A stretch of DNA of 54,102 nucleotides, taken from the NCBI RefSeq assembly GCF_000165735.1, contig NZ_GL538212.1, forward strand, positions 27,234 through 81,335. The letters are read 5' to 3'. The notes beneath the pieces are model-generated. The model saw only the letters and a program-made list of their open reading frames with translations. It was not told where the DNA came from and searched no databases. Numbering within the stretch: the stretch's first letter is position 1; every line of letters begins with the position of its first letter. Source of the stretch: Megasphaera micronuciformis F0359 (GTDB taxonomy: Bacteria > Bacillota > Negativicutes > Veillonellales > Megasphaeraceae). A program made the translations under genes and the position numbers. Below, in pieces: positions 41,773-51,086 of the stretch.

Positions 41773-43107
41773 TCACTTCGCTTCCTGATTTATGATAAAA
41801 TTTGTTTTTAAAATATTGAAACGGATCATATACGTAAGCCAGCCGATGAAGAGAACGAAAGCCCCGCCCAGGAAGGTGGCAAACGTAATGGTAGTGAGTG
41901 CGTAGAGACAATAAATTAAGGAGACTCCGGCAAGAAAGGACGACATATTTTTATTGCATTCCGTATTGGTAATTCCTTCAGCTTTCAAAAGCGGCTTTAA
42001 GGATAATGCACAGAAGATATACGGAATGACATTCGTCACTACCGCCCAATTGGCGAGTCGGGCGAACTGAGCCGATAAGGACGGGCTGATGGTCATAAGA
42101 GACAGGAGTGTTTGCATAACCAGAATCAAAAACATACCGTGCAAGGGTACATCTGCTTGAGTAACCTTGGCAAACACCTTGGGAAAGAGACCTCTTTCAG
42201 CACTGGTCTTAAAAACACGGGCCAAGGTGAACTGCCAGGACAAAAGTGAGCCTGCGCAGGCGAAGGCCATAAGTCCCATGACGATACGTCCTGTTGTGGA
42301 CCCGAACATTCTGGCAAAGGCCATGCCGAAGGGAGCATCGGATGTCAACAATTCAGCGTTGGGAACAATGCCGGCAATAACATTGGTCGAGGCAATGTAG
42401 ATGACGGCAACGAAAGCCGTACTGAGGAAGGTTGCCTTAGGAACGGAAGTCCGCGGATTTTCAACGGCGTCCGCATTTACCGATGCCGATTCCAAACCGA
42501 GGAAAGACCATAAAGTCAAGGCTATGGAATTGCCGACGGCATCGCTCCAACTAATGGGATTGGGACACCAAGCATCGATCCATGTTGTGGGATTGAACCA
42601 ATACCAGCCGATGACGGAAATCGTCAGAATCGGCAGAATGGAGCACCAAATCGTAAAGGTTGTCAGCCTGCTTGAATAACGACTGCCCTTGATATTAAGG
42701 CTGGCGGCTATCCACAGCAAGGCGATAGTATATAAACAAGTTTGCACCGGTGAAAAATCCATGCCCAGAAAGCCGGCTCCGTATCCGACTGCGGAAATGG
42801 AAATCGCCACGTTGGCAATAACTATAGAAACTGAATAGGCGTAATTCGTCATAAAATGTCCTATTCGTCCGTAACCGTACTCGGCATAACCGCCCATACC
42901 GCCCGTTTTAGTAGTAAACATACCGCATCGGGAAAAGGTCATGGCCAGAGCCAGAGAACCGAGAGACGTAATAATCCAAGAGAAAATCGAGATCGTGCCG
43001 ACCTCGGCGAGCTGAGAGGGTAACATGATGATGCCGGCTCCCAGCATATTGGCTGCAGTAATAAAGGTGAGCTGCACCCAAGACATTTTACGACGGTTAG
43101 TTTTCAT
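41773..43107 (-). CDS. potE: PotE-type putrescine:ornithine / amino-acid antiporter
   Basis: APC-superfamily antiporter of 444 aa with about 12 membrane segments. The sequence follows the known PotE pattern closely: NMLGAGIIMLPSQLAEVGTIS near the N-terminus (quoted in part), SGGMGGYAEY-like TGGMGGYAEYGYG, LWSFLGLESASVNADAVENP, STNVIAGIVPN and LMTISPSL. CadB-like lysine/cadaverine exchange is the main alternative. I start at 43107, because GAAGGA lies before it; the ATG at 43125 has no ribosome site. No decarboxylase gene is adjacent. Exchange of amino acid for amine would help acid resistance. Confidence 0.9.
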   Translation of the reverse strand: MKTNRRKMSWVQLTFITAANMLGAGIIMLPSQLAEVGTISIFSWIITSLGSLALAMTFSRCGMFTTKTGGMGGYAEYGYGRIGHFMTNYAYSVSIVIANVAISISAVGYGAGFLGMDFSPVQTCLYTIALLWIAASLNIKGSRYSSRLTTFTIWCSILPILTISVIGWYWFNPTTWIDAWCPNPISWSDAVGNSIALTLWSFLGLESASVNADAVENPRTSVPKATFLSTAFVAVIYIASTNVIAGIVPNAELLTSDAPFGMAFARMFGSTTGRIVMGLMAFACAGSLLSWQFTLARVFKTSAERGLFPKVFAKVTQADVPLHGMFLILVMQTLLSLMTISPSLSAQFARLANWAVVTNVIPYIFCALSLKPLLKAEGITNTECNKNMSSFLAGVSLIYCLYALTTITFATFLGGAFVLFIGWLTYMIRFNILKTNFIINQEAK

Positions 43108-43332
43108 TATCAGTCCTTCTTCCATTATAAATTGGGTAAAAACCCGTAATAAAAATCAATTCATTTTAGCATTTTTCTTTTTAGAATACCAGTAAAAAAT
43201 AGCTGAAAATCCCCTTAAATTTAGTTGTATTTTCCGAAAAAATTAAACCGTAGTAAAGGGCATATCCATGCCGTTTTTAGAGATTTTAAAAATGGACGGA
43301 TGTAGTGGATTTTATGATTCTTTATTCTACCC

Positions 43333-43383
43333 AAAAGGTATGGTATAATAAAGTTACCTTTTTATAAGGTATGATATAGTAAA
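43333..43383 (+). promoter_or_regulatory. Repeated AAGGTA elements around the promoter of the redox gene
   Basis: The 294-base AT-rich gap 43108-43401 ends in a dense motif cluster. AAAAGGTA (43333-43340) and TACCTTTT (43355-43362) form an inverted repeat flanking an extended -10 (TGGTATAAT, TATAAT at 43344-43349). A second AAGGTA (43366-43371) pairs with TACCTT again. A 17-base direct repeat (43336-43352, 43367-43383; two mismatches) carries a second -10-like TATAGT. No gene was seen in the rest of the gap. Confidence 0.55.
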
Positions 43384-43401
43384 TGAACGGGAGTGATATC
43401 C

Positions 43402-43680
43402 ATGGAAAAAATTACAGCTTTTTATTTACACGAATGTCCCTATTGTGCGAATGCAAAGAAAGCCATAGGAGAACTGATTGAGGAAAATCCGGCCTATAAG
43501 GATATTCCCCTTACGTGGTATGAAGAAACGGAAAATCCCGATATCGTGGCAGGCCATGTCTATGAATATGTGCCCAATTTTTTTGTAGGTGATAAGAAAG
43601 TATATGAAGCACATCCCGGGGAATCATACGGAGAAACGAAGTTTTATATTAAAAAAGTATTTGATGACTTATTGAAATAG
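43402..43680 (+). CDS. Thioredoxin/glutaredoxin-fold protein
   Basis: Small redox protein of 92 aa. The active-site motif CPYC (residues 12-15) sits in FYLHECPYCANAKKAI, the glutaredoxin signature, with the cis-Pro in YVPNFFVGDKKVYEA. It is short and has no signal peptide, so it is probably a cytosolic glutaredoxin- or NrdH-like protein. A GGGAG ribosome site precedes the ATG. The next gene begins 7 bases after the stop. Confidence 0.85.
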   Translation: MEKITAFYLHECPYCANAKKAIGELIEENPAYKDIPLTWYEETENPDIVAGHVYEYVPNFFVGDKKVYEAHPGESYGETKFYIKKVFDDLLK

Positions 43681-43687
43681 GAAAACC

Positions 43688-44233
43688 ATGAAGATAAAAT
43701 TACTGGCAACTTTTTTGACGTTCATGATGATGACGGGCATGGCAACGGCGGAAGAAGCGGTCATTCTTACAAGTGCACCTGAACAGGTTGCTATCGGTGC
43801 AGTCGGTATGCCTAATCCGATTAAGGACTATAAAAGCGTGTCGGCTGTAGCCGAAGCGGTCGGATTCAGGCCCTTAACGTTGGATGAAAATGAACAGTTC
43901 GCTTTAACGCATAGCTCTGCCATCCAGTCAGCGGCTCAAGTTTCTTATATAGAGAAGAATGTAAAGAATAACAATCGAATTCTCGTCAGGACCGCTTTGC
44001 GAAGCACTGTGGACGGACCGACTCTCAGCGGGTACTACGGGACCCCCTGGCAGGTAGACGTAGTCAATCACACGATCGTCTTTGTAACTGAAAGTGATTC
44101 TAGTGCTTATGCCGCTTATTGGAGAAGCGGTGCTTTTATATACTCTGTCAGTGCTACGGAATCTACGCACGAGGATTTCGGACGGATTGTGAAATCTCTG
44201 GTTCAAAAGACGGAAAAAGAACGTGTTTTTTAA
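43688..44233 (+). CDS. Secreted protein of unknown function
   Basis: 181 aa with a clear signal peptide (KIKLLATFLTFMMMTGMATA, cleavage about residue 21). The remainder is soluble, with a beta-rich C-terminal half (RTALRSTVDGPTLSGYYG, then WQVDVVNHTIVFV) that resembles DUF4367-type domains seen in anti-sigma and envelope proteins; this likeness is weak. It lies 7 bases after the redox gene and ends before a terminator. Confidence 0.72.
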   Translation: MKIKLLATFLTFMMMTGMATAEEAVILTSAPEQVAIGAVGMPNPIKDYKSVSAVAEAVGFRPLTLDENEQFALTHSSAIQSAAQVSYIEKNVKNNNRILVRTALRSTVDGPTLSGYYGTPWQVDVVNHTIVFVTESDSSAYAAYWRSGAFIYSVSATESTHEDFGRIVKSLVQKTEKERVF

Positions 44234-44250
44234 GACGGACAAGGATTCCG

Positions 44251-44281
44251 TAAAAGCCGGCTGACATACAGCCGGCTTTTA
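44251..44281 (+). terminator. Terminator after the secreted-protein gene
   Basis: 13-bp perfect stem (44251-44263 with 44269-44281), 5-base loop, T run inside the right arm. Confidence 0.9.
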
Positions 44282-44313
44282 TATACTACCGGAGTCGGAT
44301 AGGGGGGACAAGG

Positions 44314-44946
44314 GTGAAAGAATTGCCGTTGTTTAAAGTAGACTGCGAGTACGGCTACAATCAGGAACACTTTAAAGATATTCGTATGAAACAGGGCGGT
44401 TGCGGAGCTGTTGTCGCCTGTGATGTAAGTATTTATTTGGCACGCTTTTACGGTCTTGGCGAATTATACCCTTTTGATGCACAGCGACCGGTTACTGAAA
44501 AGGAGTATGTGGCCTTTTCTAAGCTTATGAAACCATACTTGAGCCCGCGAGCGACCGGAATAGATACAGTAGAAATCTGGATAGACGGGTACGGTCGATA
44601 TTTGCAAGACCGAGGCATAGATTCTGTAGATCTTGACGGTCTGCACGGTGACTGCTCGTATGAGTTGTTTAAGCATGCCGTTACGGCACAAATTGATATG
44701 GGCATGCTCGTACCGTATTTGAACCTGCGCCATAAAAGTCCCGATTTAAAGAACTTCGTTTGGCATTGGTTCTGGTTGGCGGGGTATGAAGAATTTGCTC
44801 AAGAAACGATGGTCAAGGTGGTCAGTTACGGCACCTTTCGTTGGTTTTCTCTCAAAGAACTTTGGGATACGGGCTATTCTCGAAAGGGCGGCCTGGTCTT
44901 AGTGACTATAGACGATAAACATATAAATACTGTGATTCCGGAATAA
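44314..44946 (+). CDS. Papain/C39-like putative cysteine peptidase, unknown role
   Basis: 210 aa starting with GTG behind GGGGGGA. Q27 and C30 in MKQGGCGAVVACD look like the oxyanion Gln and nucleophile Cys (Q-x-x-C) of papain-like C39 folds, and H151 in VWHWFWLAGYEE is a good catalytic His, with conserved-looking Tyr/Gly context. No signal peptide, so it should be cytosolic. It could be a peptidase, acyltransferase or amidase. It sits alone between a terminator and the gap1 promoter; function is not known. Confidence 0.65.
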   Translation: MKELPLFKVDCEYGYNQEHFKDIRMKQGGCGAVVACDVSIYLARFYGLGELYPFDAQRPVTEKEYVAFSKLMKPYLSPRATGIDTVEIWIDGYGRYLQDRGIDSVDLDGLHGDCSYELFKHAVTAQIDMGMLVPYLNLRHKSPDLKNFVWHWFWLAGYEEFAQETMVKVVSYGTFRWFSLKELWDTGYSRKGGLVLVTIDDKHINTVIPE

Positions 44947-44968
44947 CCCGGAGTTATAGAAAAAATAA

Positions 44969-45022
44969 ATCGGGACTTAATACGTCCATGTCATTGTAAG
45001 TTATGTCCCGATGTGTCATAAT
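44969..45022 (+). promoter_or_regulatory. gap1 promoter with inverted CGGGAC boxes
   Basis: TTGTAA (44994-44999), 17 bp and CATAAT (45017-45022) form a promoter 68 bases before gap1. ATCGGGAC (44969-44976) and GTCCCGAT (45005-45012) make an inverted repeat bracketing the -35. CGGGAC is the core hexamer of Bacillus CggR operators, although there the copies are direct repeats. TGTC also recurs at 44989, 45004 and 45014. Confidence 0.5.
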
Positions 45023-45050
45023 ACACTCGTAAGTTGAAATTGAATGTTAG

Positions 45051-46118
<1,068 letters not shown>

Positions 46119-46162
46119 TCCGCTTGTGCGGGTGGCCGAAACGAAGAGGCAATAAGTTACCG

Positions 46163-46194
46163 ACAGGCGGGAGAGGAATCTCCTGCCTGTTTTG
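46163..46194 (+). terminator. Terminator between gap1 and gpmI
   Basis: 12-bp stem (46163-46174 with 46179-46190; one G-T wobble), GGAA loop, followed by TTT. gpmI has no clear promoter of its own between the hairpin and its start, so some readthrough is implied. Confidence 0.8.
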
Positions 46195-46230
46195 TTTACG
46201 GCCTTCGGTATGATGTAAAGGAGAATGATA

Positions 46231-47751
46231 ATGGCAAAGAAGAATACGGTCATGTTGATTATTATGGACGGGTTCGGGTTGAGCGAAAAGAAAGAATACA
46301 ATGCAGTAGCTCAAGCGAATCTTAAGGTTTTGCCGAAATTGATGCAAATATATCCGCACTCGTATTTGGAAGCTTCCGCCGAAGCCGTAGGGCTGCCTCA
46401 CGGACAAATCGGCAATTCGGAAGTAGGCCACCTGAATATCGGTGCCGGTCGCATTGTCTATCAATCTCTTACGAAAATTACAAAGGATATAGAAACGGGG
46501 GCTTTCTTTGATAAGCCTGCTTTAATTGAGTCTATGAAGAATGCGGCCGGCGGACATGCACTGCATCTTATGGGGCTTGTGTCACCCGGTGGTGTTCACA
46601 GTAGTGAAAAGCATTTGTACGGCCTTCTTGAAATGGCGGCCTCGTACGGCCTTAAAGAAGTGTACATTCATGCCTTTCTCGACGGCCGAGATGTACTGCC
46701 GCGCAGTGCCGGCGAGTATTTAGCGGAACTGGATGAAGAATGCCGGCGTATCGGTACGGGTGAAATCGCTACGATCAGCGGCCGTTACTATGCTATGGAT
46801 CGAGATAAACGATGGGACCGTGTAGAAAAAGCCTACAGAGCTGTAGCGGACGGGGACGGCGAAACGGCAAAAGATTGGCAGGAATGCCTGGATAATTCGT
46901 ATGCCCGTGACGTGTCCGACGAGTTTGTCGTACCGACGGTATTAAAAAAGGTGCCTGTTCGTGACGGCGATTCTCTGATTTTCTTCAATTTCCGCCCCGA
47001 CCGGGCACGTCAATTGACGGAAGCCTTTGTCAGCCCGTCTTTTGAAGGATTCAAACGGCCCTTACTGCATAATCTGTATTTTGCGACTATGACAACGTAT
47101 GAAGATTCATTGCCTGTTCATGTTATATACGGTAAAGAACACTTGGATAGCACTTTGGGGGAAGTGCTTGCTCAAGCGGGTAAAAAACAGTTGCGCATTG
47201 CCGAGACGGAAAAGTATGCTCATGTAACCTATTTCTTTAACGGTGGCGAAGAAGCGAAAAATGACGGGGAAGATCGGATTCTTATTGCATCCCCTAAAGT
47301 TGCTACTTACGACTTGAAACCGGAAATGAGTGCCTACGAAGTGACGGATGCGGTCATAAAAGAGCTGAACAAGGGTATTTATGATATGGTTATTCTGAAT
47401 TTTGCCAATGCCGATATGGTCGGTCATACGGGTGATATGAAGGCCGCTGTTAAGGCTGTCGAAACTGTTGATACCTGTGTCGGAAAGATTACGGATTTGC
47501 TTTTAGAACACGGCGGGCAGGCATTAATCATTGCCGACCACGGCAATGCCGAAAAAATGGCGGATCCGACTTCGGGTTCTGCCTATACGGCGCATACTAC
47601 CAATCATGTACCTTGTATTCTTGTCAGCCAAGAACATAAAGAGGCTCATTTACATGACGGGATCTTGGCTGATGTAGCACCTACCTTGCTGTATATGGCA
47701 GGAATGAAACAGCCGGCTCAGATGACGGGTCACAATTTGATTGATGATTGA
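46231..47751 (+). CDS. gpmI: 2,3-bisphosphoglycerate-independent phosphoglycerate mutase
   Basis: Mn-dependent interconversion of 3- and 2-phosphoglycerate; 506 aa, alkaline-phosphatase fold. The active Ser lies in IGNSEVGHLNIGAGRIVYQ (about residue 62). DGRDVLPRSA, SGRYYAMDRDKRWDR and the metal motifs IADHGNAEKM and TTNHVPCI (in part) are intact. AAAGGAG precedes the ATG at 46231; an ATG six bases earlier overlaps the ribosome site. It lies between gap1 and gap2, away from its usual place after tpiA. Confidence 0.96.
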   Translation: MAKKNTVMLIIMDGFGLSEKKEYNAVAQANLKVLPKLMQIYPHSYLEASAEAVGLPHGQIGNSEVGHLNIGAGRIVYQSLTKITKDIETGAFFDKPALIESMKNAAGGHALHLMGLVSPGGVHSSEKHLYGLLEMAASYGLKEVYIHAFLDGRDVLPRSAGEYLAELDEECRRIGTGEIATISGRYYAMDRDKRWDRVEKAYRAVADGDGETAKDWQECLDNSYARDVSDEFVVPTVLKKVPVRDGDSLIFFNFRPDRARQLTEAFVSPSFEGFKRPLLHNLYFATMTTYEDSLPVHVIYGKEHLDSTLGEVLAQAGKKQLRIAETEKYAHVTYFFNGGEEAKNDGEDRILIASPKVATYDLKPEMSAYEVTDAVIKELNKGIYDMVILNFANADMVGHTGDMKAAVKAVETVDTCVGKITDLLLEHGGQALIIADHGNAEKMADPTSGSAYTAHTTNHVPCILVSQEHKEAHLHDGILADVAPTLLYMAGMKQPAQMTGHNLIDD

Positions 47752-47758
47752 AATAAAT

Positions 47759-47870
47759 AGTATACACTAAATTTAAATGGTGCAGCACGATACCCGCGAC
47801 CTTCAGGGAAAAAACTCTGCATATAGTTTACATTAAATCGTATTTAGTATATATTTATAATGTAAATACT
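47759..47870 (+). promoter_or_regulatory. gap2 promoter with direct and inverted repeats
   Basis: A -10 TATAAT at 47856-47861 precedes gap2 by 65 bases; the -35 is poor. TTACATTA (47828-47835) and TAATGTAA (47858-47865) form a perfect inverted repeat over the -35 and -10. The longer box AGTTTACATTAAAT (47825-47838) recurs as AGTATACACTAAAT at 47759-47772, 66 bases upstream (two mismatches), and a related copy reads leftwards from 47870. This looks like a regulator with a remote auxiliary site. Confidence 0.55.
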
Positions 47871-47926
47871 AAGATACACCGGCTTTTATAAAAGCCAATT
47901 GGAAATAGGAGTAAGGAGGACGCGGA

Positions 47927-48940
47927 ATGACAGTAAAAATCGGTATCAGCGGGTTCGGAAGAATCGGCAGATGCACATTCAGAACGGCATTGTCGCAACC
48001 TGATGTAGAGATTGTGGCTATTAATAACCGTTCGGTCGGTCCTATTATGGCCGACTTGTTAAAGTTTGACACCGTACACGGCACGTGGAATCACGACGTA
48101 TCGTACGATACGCAAAAACAGGCTCTGGTTGTGGATGGTCGGCCTATTCCGGTTATGAATGAAACGGATCCGGCCAATATTGCGTGGAAAGAAGCGGGAG
48201 TCGATATTGTTGTTGAATCGACGGGCAAGTTTAAGGATCATAAATCGGCGTCCAAACATTTGGCGGGCGGTGCCAAGAAGGTTGTTATAACAGCACCCGG
48301 TAAGGATGCGGATGCTACTATTGTTATGGGAGTTAATGAAGAGACGTACGACCCGGACAAGCACCATATTGTTTCGAACGGATCTTGTACAACGAACTGC
48401 CTGGCTCCCGTAGCCAAGGTTCTTTCAACCGAATTCGGTATTGTTCGCGGTATGATGACGACCGTTCATTCGTATACGAATGATCAGCACTTGGTTGATT
48501 CGGTACATAAGGATTTACGTCGTGCCCGGTGTGCGACACAATCCATTATTCCTACGTCTACCGGCGCAGCTCAGGCCGTAGCCCTTGTTTTGCCCGAACT
48601 GAAAGGAAAGTTTACGGGCATGGCTCTGCGTGTACCGACGCCGAATGTTTCCATGACGGACCTGGTTGCCGTTTTGGAAAAGAACGTAACCGTAGAAGAA
48701 GTAAACGGAGCACTTAAAAAATGGGCTGAAGGCCCCTTACAGGGAATATTGGCTTATTCGGAAGATGCTACCGTGTCGTCCGATTATATCAGCGATACAC
48801 ACAGTTCCATTGTGGACGGGTTGGATACGCAGGTGGTTGACGGCAATATGATTAAAGTAGTCGCCTGGTATGACAATGAATGGGGCTATTCCTTGAGAGT
48901 AAACGATTTAGCCGCATATATCGGCTCGAAAGGCTTATAA
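47927..48940 (+). CDS. Glyceraldehyde-3-phosphate dehydrogenase 2 (NADP/GapB-like)
   Basis: 337 aa. Catalytic C154 (SNGSCTTNC) and His (TTVHSYT) are present. The coenzyme-fixing Asp is replaced by Asn (AINNRS), and the Pro typical of NAD enzymes (DGPS in gap1) reads DSVH. LVDSVHKDLRRAR resembles GapB of Bacillus subtilis, so use of NADP or a gluconeogenic or biosynthetic role is likely. AAGGAGG precedes the ATG. cggR begins 44 bases after it. The upstream region carries its own set of operator-like repeats. Confidence 0.93.
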   Translation: MTVKIGISGFGRIGRCTFRTALSQPDVEIVAINNRSVGPIMADLLKFDTVHGTWNHDVSYDTQKQALVVDGRPIPVMNETDPANIAWKEAGVDIVVESTGKFKDHKSASKHLAGGAKKVVITAPGKDADATIVMGVNEETYDPDKHHIVSNGSCTTNCLAPVAKVLSTEFGIVRGMMTTVHSYTNDQHLVDSVHKDLRRARCATQSIIPTSTGAAQAVALVLPELKGKFTGMALRVPTPNVSMTDLVAVLEKNVTVEEVNGALKKWAEGPLQGILAYSEDATVSSDYISDTHSSIVDGLDTQVVDGNMIKVVAWYDNEWGYSLRVNDLAAYIGSKGL

Positions 48941-48984
48941 GGAAAGTCGCATGCGGGTATGGCGATAAACACAGGAGGAAGAAG

Positions 48985-50007
48985 ATGAAAGTCGGTCTTC
49001 TCGACGTTTTTCAAAAAATAGCACCCGATGTAATGGGGATAGTAAGAGAACGGTATTTGTTATTACGCCATATTTCCGATGCGCAGCCTGTAGGAAGGCG
49101 AAGTCTCGCCACTCTTTCAGGCCTTTCCGAACGAGTTGTACGAGCACATGTGGATGTGTTGAGACGCAACGGAATAGTCCGATTTACAACAGCCGGTATT
49201 GAGTTGGAAGCGGAAGGCCAACGACTGATGCCGGAACTTCTGGACTGTTTCGTCCATTTGAATAACTTGGACGATATGCAGAAACAAATTCGTAAGGAAT
49301 TACAATTGGAGCACGTGTATATCGTGCCCGGAAACAGTGATCGGGATAAGACGGCCAAGGAAGAGTTGGGACGTAAGGGTGCCGAAATTCTTGCCTCTTT
49401 ATTGGGAAATTCGGAAATCGTCGCAGTCAGCGGCGGCTCAACGTTGGCAGAGTTGGCCGAAAGGTTGCCGGAAGTATCGACAGATGCGGTTATCGTGCCG
49501 GCACGAGGGGGTCTGGGGAATCATGTGAAACGTCAGGCTAACTATATAGCCTCGCAGATTGCCTGGACGACGGGAACAACATCGCAAATGATGCATGTAC
49601 CCGACGGATTGAATGCCGCCGCCATTCGCCTGCTTCTTGACAGTGATAAGGATACGAGACGAACTGTCGATCTGGCGAAGAGAGCGGATATCCTGCTCTT
49701 CGGTATCGGTCGTGCTGACATTATGGCTAAACGGCGCGGCGTCGATAAAAGGCTGACCGAATATCTGACCGGCCACGGGGCTGTAGGCGAGGCCTTGGGG
49801 TGTTACTGTAATCTTCACGGAGAAATCGTCCATGTTTCCGATAATGTAGGCATATCTTTGAAGGATGTGCAAATGCACTCACATGTTATAGCCGTTGCCG
49901 GCGGCACCGTAAAGGGAGAGGCAATTGTCTCCGTTATGCGGGCTTGCCGAAAGGGAACCTTAGTCATTGACGAGGGAGCGGCCGAAAAAATCATGACCTT
50001 GATTTAA
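48985..50007 (+). CDS. cggR: Central glycolytic genes regulator CggR (SorC family)
   Basis: 340 aa, normal CggR length. The N-terminal winged HTH includes PVGRRSLATLSGLSERVVRAHVDVLRRNG (given for location, residues about 36-64). The C-terminal SorC sugar-phosphate sensor domain contains VAVSGGSTLAELAERL and VPARGGLGNHVKRQAN, with the phosphate-binding loop. Bacillus CggR represses the cggR-gapA operon and is released by fructose-1,6-bisphosphate. Here it lies between two GAPDH genes. AGGAGG precedes the ATG at 48985. gap3 starts 20 bases later. Confidence 0.95.
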   Translation: MKVGLLDVFQKIAPDVMGIVRERYLLLRHISDAQPVGRRSLATLSGLSERVVRAHVDVLRRNGIVRFTTAGIELEAEGQRLMPELLDCFVHLNNLDDMQKQIRKELQLEHVYIVPGNSDRDKTAKEELGRKGAEILASLLGNSEIVAVSGGSTLAELAERLPEVSTDAVIVPARGGLGNHVKRQANYIASQIAWTTGTTSQMMHVPDGLNAAAIRLLLDSDKDTRRTVDLAKRADILLFGIGRADIMAKRRGVDKRLTEYLTGHGAVGEALGCYCNLHGEIVHVSDNVGISLKDVQMHSHVIAVAGGTVKGEAIVSVMRACRKGTLVIDEGAAEKIMTLI

Positions 50008-50027
50008 CAAATGAAAGGGTGTATACA

Positions 50028-51053
50028 ATGGTAAACATCGGTATTAACGGATTCGGTCGAATCGGTAGACAAATATTCAAAATTGCACAGCGATTCGGCG
50101 ACGATATTAAAATTGTCGCTTTAAATGATATAGGCACGCCTAAGCAAATGGCGCACTTATTAAAATATGACAGCATGTTCGGCACTATGCCGAATGATAT
50201 TTCTTATGACTCGGACCATATTATTATGGACGGAGTGAAATACCCTCTGTTTCAGGAAAAAGATATTAAAAATGTAGACTGGAACGGCTTGGGAGTGGAT
50301 ATTCTTATTGAAGCGTCGGGAAAATATGCCGGTCGCGTTTCGCCGTCGGCACAGGATAAACTGCCCCTGGGCGGAAGTGTAAAAAAAATTATTATTACAG
50401 CGCCGTCAACGATTGACGATAAGACTCTTGTTATGGGCGTCAATACGGATGAATATGATCCGGAAAAACATCATGTTATTTCCGGCGCATCGTGCACGAC
50501 AAATTGTTTGGCAGCTATCTTTAAATGCCTTGATGAAGCATATGGGGTAGAACGCGGTATGACTACATCCGTACATTCCTATACGGTGGATCAGAAAATT
50601 TTGGATGTTTCTCATCGCGATTTGCGCCGAGCAAGAGCAGCCGGTATGTCGATTATTCCGACGACGACCGGCGCGGCCGAAGCTATCGGCAAAGTATTGC
50701 CCCAAGTAGCCGGTAAGCTCAGTTGCCATGCCGTACGCGTACCGACTCCCGATGTATCGATTATTGATATCGTATTGGAGTTAAAAGAAAAAGGCGTAAC
50801 GGCAGAAGACGTAAATGCTACGCTGAAGAAGGCAGCTGAAGGCGCTTATAAAGGAATTATTACGACCAATGAAGACGAACTTGTTTCGGTCGATTACCGC
50901 GGTAATGAACATACGGCCATTATCGACACTCCGTTGACGCTTACTATGGATGGCGGAATGGTTAAAATCGTAGCCTGGTATGACAATGAATGGGGTTATG
51001 CAAGACGCATAGTCGACATGGTTCGCTTCTTGGCAGGACAAAAGCCGTTTTAA
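50028..51053 (+). CDS. gap: Glyceraldehyde-3-phosphate dehydrogenase 3
   Basis: 341 aa with catalytic C156 (SGASCTTNC) and His (TSVHSYT). It keeps the coenzyme Asp (LNDIG) but has LDVSHRDLRRAR in place of DGPS, so it mixes NAD- and NADP-type positions. It also has diverged segments (IFKCLDEAYGVE, AGKLSCHAVRVP). In gene order (cggR-gap-pgk-tpiA) it holds the place of Bacillus gapA. The ATG at 50028 follows AAAGGGTG. pgk begins 33 bases after its stop. Confidence 0.93.
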   Translation: MVNIGINGFGRIGRQIFKIAQRFGDDIKIVALNDIGTPKQMAHLLKYDSMFGTMPNDISYDSDHIIMDGVKYPLFQEKDIKNVDWNGLGVDILIEASGKYAGRVSPSAQDKLPLGGSVKKIIITAPSTIDDKTLVMGVNTDEYDPEKHHVISGASCTTNCLAAIFKCLDEAYGVERGMTTSVHSYTVDQKILDVSHRDLRRARAAGMSIIPTTTGAAEAIGKVLPQVAGKLSCHAVRVPTPDVSIIDIVLELKEKGVTAEDVNATLKKAAEGAYKGIITTNEDELVSVDYRGNEHTAIIDTPLTLTMDGGMVKIVAWYDNEWGYARRIVDMVRFLAGQKPF

Positions 51054-51086
51054 GAAGTCGTCTTGCCCGTATTGCAGGAGGAATTT

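Noticed and set aside
47773-47824. Terminator after gpmI
   Set aside because: Only a weak TGCAG/CTGCA pairing with a long loop and no T run was found.
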